From NCBI GenBank assembly GCA_004026145.2, contig CP034994.1, forward strand, positions 10,638,009 to 10,702,008: a stretch of 64,000 bases of DNA. The letters run 5' to 3'. Source of the stretch: Takifugu bimaculatus. Its lineage: Eukaryota; Chordata; Actinopteri; Tetraodontiformes; Tetraodontidae. Both the position numbers and the translations under genes were made by a program. This document shows positions 48,666 to 60,200 of the stretch, piece by piece; positions within the stretch are counted from its first letter, which is position 1; each line of letters opens with the position of its first letter. The notes beneath the pieces are model-generated. The model did not search any database. It saw only the letters and a list, made by a program, of their open reading frames with translations, and had not been told where the DNA came from.

Positions 48666-49397
48666 AGTTTTTGACCCAACAGGTATTGTGTGATCCTGGG
48701 CCTCCTTTTCGATTTAAAATACAAGCCTGTCGGGAGCCCAACACTGTGGATACTGTAATACTGACATACTGGACAATGGAAAAATAGTGTTCAACATTTA
48801 TAGAAAGAAAAATGTGTAACTGTTACTGTCAACCAGCCTTATTTGACCTTTCTGTCTTTTAGATCAAAATACTGTTTTAGAACTTTGAAACCTCTTGTCT
48901 CTATATTTATTACACAGTTTTAAAGAAGCATACTCAGATAACGTTTGTGTTTTTAATATCAAAGTGGTTCTTACCATTGTCATTTGTTTACCCATTTAAA
49001 ATCTATGCATGATTATATGAGAGTAATACAGGTACTGTAAAAACTGTGCAATAGTGTCCATCTGCATTGTCCTCTTGTCAGACCCCTCTCTGCACACCTT
49101 GGTCAAATATGCATACATTTGTTTTAATGCTCAAGGTTTTAACTCCAGAAACAAAGTTATAAGCTAACACTTGAGATACAACAATGCCAATTAAAAGTGT
49201 TGACTTCCCCACTTTTGAGCCAGTTCATTTTGTGTTTGAAGGAGTTTGTCCAATATGTGTGTTAGCTGTAAAGCTATCAGAAAATGTCCATGTGTTCATT
49301 GAGAAAGGAAGAAACAGGTTTCAGGGGACAGTCTAAGTGGTTGAATGTCCCGCCCATCAAATACTAGCCCCGCCCTCTCACTGTTTCTATTTACCAC
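48666..49397. other. convergent 3' ends of hdhd5 and the GP9-like gene
   Basis: AT-rich sequence with no open frame of interest. For hdhd5 a possible end signal is ATTAAA at 49190-49195; for the reverse gene AATAAA at 48911-48906. If both are used the two transcripts overlap at their 3' ends. Confidence 0.35.
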
Positions 49398-50165
49398 TTA
49401 CACTGCATAACGCCGCTCCTCAGGGACAGTTATTTTAATATTGTGCCTCCTTTGCAATGTGTCCAATACCTGTGGCAGTAACTCCAAGTTCAGAAGCGGC
49501 TTCTCTAGATCATCCACATAGAGGAGAGAGTCCGAATTCTGGCTGTCCATGGAAAACCTGGAGTTCACCCTCCTCCTGCGTTTGGGCCTCAGCGGCTGCA
49601 AGGCCACGGCGTCCAGCTCAGAATGTTTTTTGTGGATGTACAGCGTGATGGTGGACATTTTTGCCAGTCTCAGAATATAGGCCAGTAGAGCTATAAGAAA
49701 GCAAACTGCCACGGCTATAACGATGTTGAACAAGCCGCAGGTAGAGTTTGCTTTTCCACAGGAAGTAAAGTAGTCATCGCTGAGGTCGCTGATCTCTGTG
49801 CGAGCCACCGAGCCTGGGCTGGCGCAGGTGGGTTGCTGAGAGACAAGAGCCATATTCTTCAGCAACCAGTTCCTCAGGTACTGGATTTTACAGTCACAGT
49901 GGAATGGGTTCCCAGACAGGGAAACCTTTTCCAGTCCGACCAGTTTGTCAAATAGGCCTGGAGTAACCGAAGTGAGCCGATTCTCCTGCATTAAAAGCTC
50001 CGTGGTGTCCGGGGGTAAACCAAACAGCTCGGTGAGGTTTGAAAAGCTGCAGTCCACCTTCAGGCCTGCAGGCGGGAGAGGGGAACATCGGCAAGGTGGC
50101 GCGGTGGAACGTGCACGTGACGTGGCGGCGAGGACGAGGACAGCAACAACCGAAGCCCAGAGCAT
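49398..50165 (-). CDS. platelet glycoprotein IX/Ib-beta-like membrane protein
   Basis: Type I membrane protein of 255 residues in a single coding exon preceded by a CTGCAG acceptor one base before the ATG. Residues 1-20 form a signal peptide. Residues 25-40 are a Cys-rich LRR N-cap, followed by one leucine-rich repeat (TELLMQENRLTSVTPGLFDKL) and an LRR C-cap with FHCDC, YLRNWL and CASP. One transmembrane helix spans about 146-167. This is the architecture of GPIX and GPIb-beta, partners in the von Willebrand factor receptor on thrombocytes. Linkage to cnbp favours GP9, since human GP9 is near CNBP, whereas PPDTTEL resembles GPIb-beta. The cytoplasmic tail is about 88 residues, much longer than in GPIX (a few residues) or GPIb-beta (about 34). 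It has a basic RPKRRRRV stretch, a kinase-like RFSMDS and a hydrophobic LLNLELLPQVLDTL segment. Confidence 0.75.
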   Translation of the reverse strand: MLWASVVAVLVLAATSRARSTAPPCRCSPLPPAGLKVDCSFSNLTELFGLPPDTTELLMQENRLTSVTPGLFDKLVGLEKVSLSGNPFHCDCKIQYLRNWLLKNMALVSQQPTCASPGSVARTEISDLSDDYFTSCGKANSTCGLFNIVIAVAVCFLIALLAYILRLAKMSTITLYIHKKHSELDAVALQPLRPKRRRRVNSRFSMDSQNSDSLLYVDDLEKPLLNLELLPQVLDTLQRRHNIKITVPEERRYAV

Positions 50166-50404
50166 CCTGCAGGGTCACAGGCCTGTTACTACGGGTCGAA
50201 ACCGCCAGTTTGCACAAATCACACGGAGGTGTTAAACATCCAATAAGAGAGTTCTTCTTTAGTTAATGGTAAAAATAAATAAATAATCAAGTTTAACCGA
50301 TGGGTTGTCAGAACGCAAACACATACAGAGATAACAAAAACTAACAGAGTTTCGCTTTTATGCAGTAATATAAACAAGGACCGACCTTTAAGAGACGAAC
50401 ACAC

Positions 50405-50617
50405 CTGAAAGTGCTTCCTCATGCCGGTCATCTTGGAAATGTCATCGTCCCATTCAGTTTTAAGCATTTCAAAAGTCCGTTTCGAATCCGAGGCGCTGTC
50501 GTTTGGACCCGACCCGCTGTTAGAGTCGGAATAATCGCGAGCCACAGCGACGTTAGCGCGAGGAACGCACCAATAGCGCCGCGCGCTCGCCGCGCCTTCC
50601 GCGTGAAGGAAGCCCAT
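50405..50617 (-). other. open exon upstream of the GP9-like gene
   Basis: A reverse open frame of 71 codons starts MGFLHAEG and ends KMTGMRKHFQ exactly at a donor (TTTCAG|GTGTGT). Its acidic/basic second half (FEMLKTEWDDDISKM) looks protein-like. Joined to the next acceptor it enters the GP9-like exon in a different frame and stops at 49948. It may be a 5' leader exon with an upstream open frame, or part of another gene. I do not recognise it. Confidence 0.35.
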
Positions 50618-51368
50618 CTGCTCGCGGACGATAAGAGCTAATCATTGAAATGGCGGGAGTTATCTGAAGTGAGCCACGCTGGTTATTAGCGACGTCTGCA
50701 GCTGGGCCGGGACGCAGAGGGCCCAACCACAGCTGTGGACCATGTGCAGCTTCAAAAACGTCTTTTATAAGCGGCATCTTCAGGCTCCTGCGTGTGTGGA
50801 TGTGACGTTCTGGAGACATTTATGTGTTAGCTTCCATTTTCTGTCGTGTTGCTCGCTTTAGGGAAGAGGCAGCACTTATTTTTACAGATGCATTTGAAGA
50901 GGGAAAAGTGTCATCACCGTGTGCACGCGAGCTGCAGTGGACAACAATAAACCAGGTTTGTTTAAATGTTCATGTTTACCCAAGTGGAAATGTTGCTGGG
51001 AGGATTGATAGGTGATGGATAACTGGCAAAACATGCTGGAACGGAAAAACTGAATCGTCAGTGGAAAATATGCAGACGGCATTAAACAAATTGTTTCAGA
51101 TTAGAAAGCTAATGGTGTGCATGTGTGTGCTGTGTAGCAGGTACACCTTTCACCCATAGGTGGTGTGATGGCACAGTTTTCCCTTTACAATCCTAACGCG
51201 TCCCCTCCAGTGGCAACCATGCAGCACCATTGGGAACTATTCCAGAATCTGGAAAATGGAAGATATGAGAGCCTTTGGAATTAAAAGAACATTTCTTCCT
51301 TCAGATTTGACCAAGTCTGCACAACACAGTAAAAAGACAAATGGCAGGCATACCATAAGTCATATTTG
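50618..51368. other. intergenic gap, GP9-like gene to iqsec1 3' end
   Basis: No gene or repeat recognised. The stretch nearest 50650 is GC-richer and probably promoter of the reverse gene. Confidence 0.4.
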
Positions 51369-54208
51369 TTTATTTTGCGTTCTTAACAATGTCACAGTTG
51401 AAGTTTTACAATAACTGGGGTCTTTACAGACTCACTACTCACTGTACAAACAGAATGCACGTACTGTATAAATGAGGCCATTCGTGCCCTTTTCTAAAAT
51501 GTGTCTCACGCCAGACCGAAGTACTCGCAGCAGGATGTGTGTGTGTAAGAGAATGTGTCATAAGAGAGCTGGGTGCTAAATGGCAGCGGGCTTTCTAACA
51601 GTCTTGTTCTGATTTCTACAGCCAATGTCGGCCCACGCCAGCTGGAGATGATCGATATGTCGGCGTGTGACCCCTCTGATCCGTCGGTCAGGTGATGTCA
51701 CACATCCTGATCTTAGCTGCAGATATCGGAATTGGTTCTATACACACTATGTACAGTTCTCGGATCCCCAGTCTTGGTCCCTTGTACAGATTTGTGACAA
51801 ACTCCCTCTTTTCTTAAGCAGTTCATCGGGTTTGCACACATCAGAATCGCATATGTACACCGCGAAAAGCCCTCGGCAACAGAAGTGCATTTAGGTTTGT
51901 CATTTACACAAATGGCTTTGTTGATGAAATGCATGCTGAGCTTCAGTAACTACCAGCCAAACGTTGAACAAGAACACACCAAACATTAGGGAAACTCCAA
52001 ATCAAAGAAAAACCGACACAAAAGAAGGAAGAAAAAAAAATCATCGGCTGACGCATGCATTTTTTTTCTTCTTCCTGGCATCAGCTCACAGTGAAAAAGG
52101 ACACGTGATGATCCATGCAGTGCATCGTTGGGGTACTTTTTCACAAAGAATGACTGTTGACATTTGAAGCACTACAACACACGGAAAATAAGAAAACAAA
52201 CTGGGCTAACGTTGTCGAGACTTCCAGAGTTATAGTAAAGATACAAAACCAACGGAAAGACACATTCAGCTCATCAATGTCTCGCGTGTGACGTGTCCGT
52301 CCGTCTTTGTTAAACCGTGAGAGTAGATATGTGTGAGAATAATCTGTGTTCTCATGTTAAAATACATTTACAACCTGAATATTGGGACAAACAGTTTACT
52401 GTCACTAATTTATACACTAGAATAGACTCTATTTGTAGACTGTAGAAAGTTATTCTATACATATAACCTTTTTCTCTGTTCAGTTTGCATTTTGTGTCAT
52501 TGCATTTCCTGAAAAAATGTTCTTCCACATGTGCTTATCCAGCAAAATATTTCTGTTTAGCCCAAAGAGAAGCAGATTCCTTTTATTAAAATATATACAC
52601 ACATTCCTCTTCCCATTGTGACCTGTGTTATTAATTATTTATACTATTTCTAAGTGGGAAAATCTTTTTTTTTTTCCATTTTTTTTTAACCTGAATCTCA
52701 GAAAACAGACTTCCACTCTCAGTTCAAGTCTCTGTTCTCTGAACATGATTGCACTTAAACTTGCTCTGGTAATACTGGTTTCTCATACAATGTGCAGAGG
52801 AACGCCTCACTCTAATAACAGAACATGCAAAAAAAGAAAAAGAAAGAAAACTAAATCATTCACGAGACGTTCCACTGAACTCCGAGGTACCACTCGTAAG
52901 ACCAAGAGACTCTGACAGGGGTCGCAATCAAACAAATAAATAATGGCAAGACGGAAAAATAACCTGGAAGGACAGCTTCATCTTGATGTACAACATCAGT
53001 ACAAAGATATTGCACATATGATAGAGAAAAAAAAGGTGAAACTAAAAAAATACTTATTTTATTCTCTTTACACCTTGCAGGGGGGGTCTAAATAAGGCAA
53101 ATTAAGATTTCAAAAGGTTTTTCAGATTTGAAGAGTCAGGAAGAGCAGCTATCGCATATGTTAAAGGCAACAGACTTGTGATTTTCAAGCATTCTTTGGA
53201 TCCATTTTGTAACATGAACTCAAGTACATATTCAGACTGCCTGGTGCCGCAGTTAATCTGCATTATTTTTCCCTTTTTAAAAAAAAAAACACAATGAAGA
53301 AATGAAAGCAAACGACTGATTCCTTCAATTGTGAGAGCTGACCTGAAAAGTCTGAGCTTTTGCAGCCCTCAGAATATGCAACAGCTGCCATCCAGGGGCT
53401 CCTTCACATCGGTTTGAAAGGCAAAAATCACAGGATATATTGTAAGCCGTGATGCACATGGGGGGTCCACTCCTTCCAGATCTACGTCGCATTACCATAA
53501 CATCAGCATAATACTGATAGAATTCATTTTTGCTGATAATAATTGTAAGTATAATCTTACAAATTACTTTACGCACAATATACTGTACATGAAGTCTTGA
53601 CTAAATAGATTATGCATTATTAATTGGCACATTTATTAATGAGAGCTAGGAGACAACACATATAGCTGTCATCTACATTAAATACAGCACTAGAACTACA
53701 ATGACTGAGACGATCGACTCAGCTGCTTAACCTGTCCATGGAGTTAAGTTACCGTGAAATGATTATATCGTCACTACGTATGGAGCTCTACAGGAGGCGG
53801 CAACGCTCTGTTCATATGGCGGGCGGAGCTGCAAACCCAAAGAAGTCCTTTCCAAACGTCTTGGACACAGGAAATGACGATAGCATCTTGAAAGAAAAAA
53901 GTCATCCTCCTTGTGATTAGGCTAGACAGGTTATGGAGAGGACAATAAACAGGGAGCGGCAGAGCCTCTTCCTGTACAGAACCCCCACAAAACCCTGATG
54001 GGGGCCAGGCCCTTAGCAGGCAAATTAGTTAAAGGCCCCTGGTGGAAGATTTGTGTCCAATTTCCGTCCTGCATATTAGTTGGACCTGGAGGTGAGATAA
54101 AAGGTGCCCGTGTGTCATCACAGCAGCAGTAGAACACAGTGGACAGGCCATAGAGTCGTGCTGTCAGCCCCTTTGGTGTCAACAGTTGTCCCTCCTCGTC
54201 CACCCTTG
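51369..54208 (-). other. iqsec1: iqsec1 3' UTR
   Basis: About 2.8 kb of AT-rich sequence after the stop codon, with no credible open frame. The best terminal hexamer is reverse AATAAA at 51374-51369. A long 3' UTR is usual for neuronal mRNAs of this family. Confidence 0.55.
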
Positions 54209-57200
54209 TCACACTACGGTACTGATGCCACTGTGTTTGGGTTTGGGTCCGCCAGTCCCTGAACCCGCTTGCTGGCTGTGATGGTGTGGAAGATGCTGGG
54301 GGTGCGGCGCGTGATGCGGATGCTGACTGTAGTGGCTGTGCTGTGGGTGCGAGTGTTGGTGCCCGTGCGAGGCGTAAGCGGGGTGCTGGTGGTACTGAGT
54401 GTGGGGGGGGCGGGTGGTAGTGGTGGTGGTGGTGGTAGGGCGGCGGGTTTTGCGGGGCTTGGCAGTAGTGGGAATGGTGACCATGGTGTTGGGCCTGCAC
54501 TGTGTGTGTGACTTGTGCTGTGTGGTGCAGGTTGGTCGGGTGGGGCTTGTGGGATATGAGGGTCGGGTGACCGGGCGGGGGCAGAGGAGAGTGGCTCTGG
54601 GACGATGGTTTCCCTCGCTTGCTGCCAAAAAGCGACCCCAGGATGGAAGTTGATGCCGGGTTAGGGACGGAGGGGTGGCCGCGGGGGGCGCCCTCGTGAG
54701 GCGTGGTGGCTCTTCGGCGCGTGTGCGGACTGCTAATGATGGACCCCTAGAGGTGGGAAAAAGAGGTAACAGCATGTCTGTCAGCGCTGCTAAACCTGCA
54801 GCTACAAGCTACCAGCTTTTTGCATTGCAGATAAACAACTAGCAAAATGTTCATTATACATGCAAATGAGGAAATCAAAAAATGTTTTCATGGTATGCAG
54901 CAGCAACACCAGGAACAAAATTAGCCTCGACTGAAAGGAGCTCTGCTGTTAGGAAGTTAAGTGGCTTTAAATAGTAACAGAAGTGGCGTGGAGCGGGGGG
55001 ACATACGGAGCATAAATAATAACAGGAACAGGGGCAGAACAAGACAGTTATTCATCTTCATTGCAGTCAAAGTGCCAAACCCTCACACATGCAACTCGTT
55101 ATAATCGATGAATGAAGAGCCTCCACATGCAGAGGGTGTGACAGGCAAACTCATCATCCACACATTAGCATTCGGCCGACAGTCAGGAGGAACTAAGCTC
55201 TTGTCTGCGAACTGCCTGGTCTCCCCCGCTACAAATGATCTTTGCAAACGTTTCCTTTTGGTTCATGCATCATCTACAAAGACCAGGGACATCGTGGAAA
55301 GATCAGCAGAAATCTGAAATTTTTCGGGATCCCAGCACGTGAACTCATGGGCACATGAAATGAGAGAAAAGATGGAGGAATGAAATCCAGGAAACCCATC
55401 AGTGAACCTCTGCCTGTGACGTCTACGTTACTCCCTGAACCTAGCAGCATTTATTTTTGAGAAGCCATGGATGAAGGGATAACCTACAACCCTGCAACAG
55501 AGAGAGAGAGAGAAAGATAGAGAGAGCGAACTAAACGAAAAAAGAAAAAAAACCCACGGGGATGTGATTGAATGACAGACAGAGACAGGCAACAGGGGCA
55601 GGGATCAGAGGTGGAATTAGTAGTGTCATGCTTGTCTGAAGATAGTGTGCGTAGTGGTCACATAACATGACCAAAAACAAAACAGGAGATCTCTGGCTTT
55701 CACAAAGTGGCAGGATTGGAGGCAGGCAACCCGTAACATGCACGCTAACGGAGGCAAGCAGGTTCGTACGGCATCCCAGAAGGAAAAAATAAATGTTCCA
55801 AACAAAAGTTCTGAGTCTATGAAGCAAAAGGAGGTGTAAGACCAAAAATAAATGGTGTGTTTTGACAGTGCACATCATCACATAGAGAGTAGCTTGGATA
55901 CCAGCTGCTTCCAACTTACTTCCATATTGCTGTCTAGTGATCCTGCACTGCTGCGACGCCCCCGCTTGCCTGCCCGAGACATGCAATACCACAGATTAGA
56001 GATCGACAGCACTCCTTGGTCGACTAGAGACGTACCCGCCACCCGCCAGTCCCGTAGAGGGCATTGCAGTGGGTTGTGACTGCGAGTAAGGTCCAAATAT
56101 GGGCAGGTATGGGACAAAGCAGGCCTCGGAAGGGGTGGGGGTGGTGGTGGTGGTGGTAACTGTGGCTATTTTCTAGGTAGCTCTGTAAAGCTTTGCAATT
56201 TCGAATGCACGGAGAAGCCAATTGTTACCCGAACTTTGCAGCCTCTGTTTGAAATGTGAAGCAGAAGCTAATATACCCCCCCTTTATCTGGGGCCAAGAG
56301 TGGCAAAAAGCCAGTCTCAGTTACAGTCACACAGAAGGAGACACATCAAAAGCAATACAGTGGTTGTTGCATATGGGATGTACAGGCATATACAGGTCTG
56401 AGGGCAGACGGAGCGCTCTCGCCAGTGTTAGGCACACTCAGCCGATGGCACATGATAACCACAGATAAACAGGAAAATATCTGATGTGTGAGGAAGTAAC
56501 ACGGTAACTACAAATGGGGTGGAGCGTGGCAGGAAAGGAAAAAAAAATGGAAACATTGAACATAAACGACCCCACTAACATGCCACATCCTGCATCAGAA
56601 AACAGCGGCGACAGGAGGGCGGAGGGACCGCTGCTCTGACTGACCTACTGCTTCCCGACCATACTGGAGGCAGATTCCTGGCTGGATTTCATGGCGTTAT
56701 CAAGGGAATCACCTGATAACCGTTACCTGTCATGGATGGAATGCGTTCTTGCGTCAGAGATTCGGGGATGGGAAATGACTGAGGCTAACGCCACGACTCG
56801 CTGCTCGGCCAGGCCGTGCAGACCGTCGCTAAGCTACGTGACGTATGGTGTTTGAAACCAACACAGGGTTGTCGTGAAATGTCCCCGGACAGAAGAAATA
56901 AAACCAAAAAAACCTGATGAGTGTGAAAGGTTAAGCTCAGTTAAAAAAGGGTGATGATAAAAGCATAAATGGAAATGTCGAGGATGGACTACCTGAAGTT
57001 CTGCACCTTCGCTGAATTTAGCGTGAAGCAGACGGCAAATCTCTCAGAAACAAGGTGGTCAAGTCCAGACTAAACTACCCAATCACGGGTGGATCCAAAA
57101 GGGGAGAAGTATGGTGCCATGAAACATTTTGCTATATTTATCCCCTCGATAACGCTGCAGAGAGCTGGAATACAGAGAACCAGCCACTGGAAGTAAAGGG

Positions 57201-60200
57201 AAGACTGGCTGTACCTGCTTCAGAGAGGTCCCTCAGGGAGCTGCTCAGGGCGCTCCTCTTCAGCCCCTCCCCCATGGCGTAGGTGTCATCCAGACTGGCC
57301 CGGTTCATGGTGCCGTTGCCAGCCTCCTTCTTCAGACCGGAGCTCTGGGACATGCTGGGCCTCACCACACCCTTCTGCTTCTCCAGCTCAGCTGCAGGAA
57401 GCAGAATAAAGGCTTTATGGAGCTGGGGGGTACAAAAATGACACTACAGGCACTAGAATACAAGTCCATTACTACTGTTTTGCTGAAGAAAAGGTGTATT
57501 AACATTCCATCAGTACTTCTGCTGCTTCACGCATTCCCACTATGCTTTATTTCCAGGACACAATTCCCATTCCAATGTCAAAGGAAGGAAAGGCTCTCCA
57601 ACATGTCAGCCATACTGTTAACTGTAAAAGGCCTTCCTGGTAACAGTTGAAATGTAATGAGAACCATGCGTGTTCTACTTCATACAGCCTGTGGTCAACA
57701 GAGGGAGCGGGGGTGGGGGTGGGGGGTGGGGTAATTGGAGGCTTACACTCTATTCTGTACTTCTCCATTTCCTGGACTTCGGCGATGGACTCCCGCAGGT
57801 CATCTGTGAACTTTTTGCGGTCCTGGGGGTTAGGCGCATTGAAGTTGATGAGGACTTTGATGTCCGCACCTGGAATGGCCGACGTCAGTCTGATCCCGTT
57901 GGGATAATCTGGCGGAGCGGAGAGAGGGGAGGGGGGGGTTGCATTTAGACAAGAGGGCACCGATCAAACGCCGCGTTAAAGCACACTGGACAAATCAGTG
58001 CGGCGTTCGGAGGGTAAATGTCAGGGCAGCTCATTCCTGCTGCACGTGTTGCTGCTTAATCCAGCCCAGTGGTAAACACTGACAGTGGGGGGGGTTTGGG
58101 GGGGGCACAGTGACTTAAACTTACACTGACTCTCAAACAGCATCACTTGCATTCCGTAGAGGGAAAAGGACTGTCTGAAGCTGTACGTCACAGAGTTCTT
58201 CTTCTTCTGGAAGATCTTGGTGACCTAAAATAAAGGTAAACGTTACTGCACTGTTTGGGAACAATGTGCACATAAATCTAAAGTCAGATTAATCACGAAA
58301 ATCCCTTTATAAATATTGTATCTCCTCCAACAAGTACACTTAAGAGTCTCACCATGATACTACAGTCGAGTCTAAAGCCAGAATTCTTTTAGTATTACGG
58401 TCATTTAAGGGTGGGGGGAAAAGCCCATTTTTTGGTTTTTAACGGCCACCCTCGCACCTCATAGAGATGGTAAGCATTTAACCCACAACCCATAATATAT
58501 CTGATGGTGGGCTGTACAGAGGTTCATCTAGCAGTATTGTAAATGTAGAGATGTTTTCCTTTCATACACATGCTTGAAGCCAAGCACATATTTGAGCCTG
58601 GGGTTAACAGCAGTGGATTTAAGAGGACTTTTACCACGAGGAGGTCGTTGAACAGGAAGATCTCCCGCTGGTGCAGGCCCAGCTTCTGAAGCTTGTTGGG
58701 GTCTGGCACTTCAAACAGGCGGCAGTAACAGACCAGTCGGCGATGAGGCAGCGAGAGCACCTACGAGGCCGAGGAAAGAAGTGGCTAAAACTTCAGAGGA
58801 CACCACGCAGCCAGGAACATAAGAGGAACCTAAGTCAGCCTCTCCTGATTTACTCCTCGGAGGATTTGAGCGCATTCTTCGCATCATTTGCGCTGATTCA
58901 TGGGGCTGTCGGGCGACAGCTCGGTGGCTGCTGTCCAGGGTCGCAGCTAATGATTTCATGCTGGATTAATCCTCTGATTATTTCACTCATTAATGGGAAA
59001 TGACATTTTAAAGGGAATCACTCAGAGGCCAGACAAGACAAAGGGAAGCTCTACATTTTAGGAATTCAATTTCACATTCGAGTCAATTTCAAGCTTGTTA
59101 TGCTAATTTTTCTGCACTTCGAATGTTAGTTTTTCATCTTAGTGTCTAACTAAAGCGTTCATTCCTAGGTGACACCTGCCACACTGCCGAATTCCTCCTT
59201 TAAAGATTACATTGGAAACTAATTCTCAAAAACAATAGGGACTGTCATTCTTGGCGTGGAAAGCATTGCTCTGGAATGCCGTGACGCATACCCTGCTGTG
59301 CCGAGAGACGCGTAAACACGGCAGCGTGATGCCACAAAAGAATTCTGAACTGTGGATTTTGACTGCAGGGGACAGCAACAGCGGGGAGTGTGCGGGTTGT
59401 TCAGGTTTCAAGATTAAAGCTTGCAGCTGCACGTGGCGTACAGAGGCAGGTAAATAACACATGAGAAACAAGTGGGTGATGGGTAATTTGCATCTCTTTA
59501 GCCTACTTACACATCCGAGGCCGTGATGCAGCGACCCAATCTGAAAGAGAAGAAAAGGCTGATGTTACACATGGCCGCTGCATTGCTGTTGCCCACCTGA
59601 AAACACAATATTTTGTGCATTCTTGGGTCTATTAAAGCAGCTGCGCGGCGCTTCGTGGTTTTGTGTACAGGGCGCGTGTTACGTTCACTGATGCCAGACC
59701 TCAGGACTGTGTAATGATGCTCCAATGAAAACAGATCTTCCCCTAGAAACTGATTCCGAGCACCACTAGGTAGTGTAATTATCATGGAGATGAAGCCTAA
59801 TGTGGTATTTCTGCTGAAGTGTTTTACTGAGAGTCCTCCTGGGCTTTGAATCTCGCAGTTAAACAGCCATGACTGATCATTTGTCAGTGCACTGAGGGAT
59901 ATTTGGCAGAACACTCCTTCCATCACACTGGCAACTAATAGAAATGAAATTCTCCCCGTAAAGGAATGCTTTGGCTGAGGATGCACTGGCTATTGGCACG
60001 TTTAACCTTCACACGTGTGGGAGACACCATCGACTGCATTAGTTACACAGGTTCATTAAACACACCTTCAACCGTTTCGTCCTCTAAGTGAAATGTATCG
60101 TGCTCAGACGTGTCAGAAGGTCATAGTTTTCCATCAGACAGACATGCAGCATGTATGACAGCCTTGAAGGCCTCTGTGGTGGTTAAAGTCACCAGCGTGA

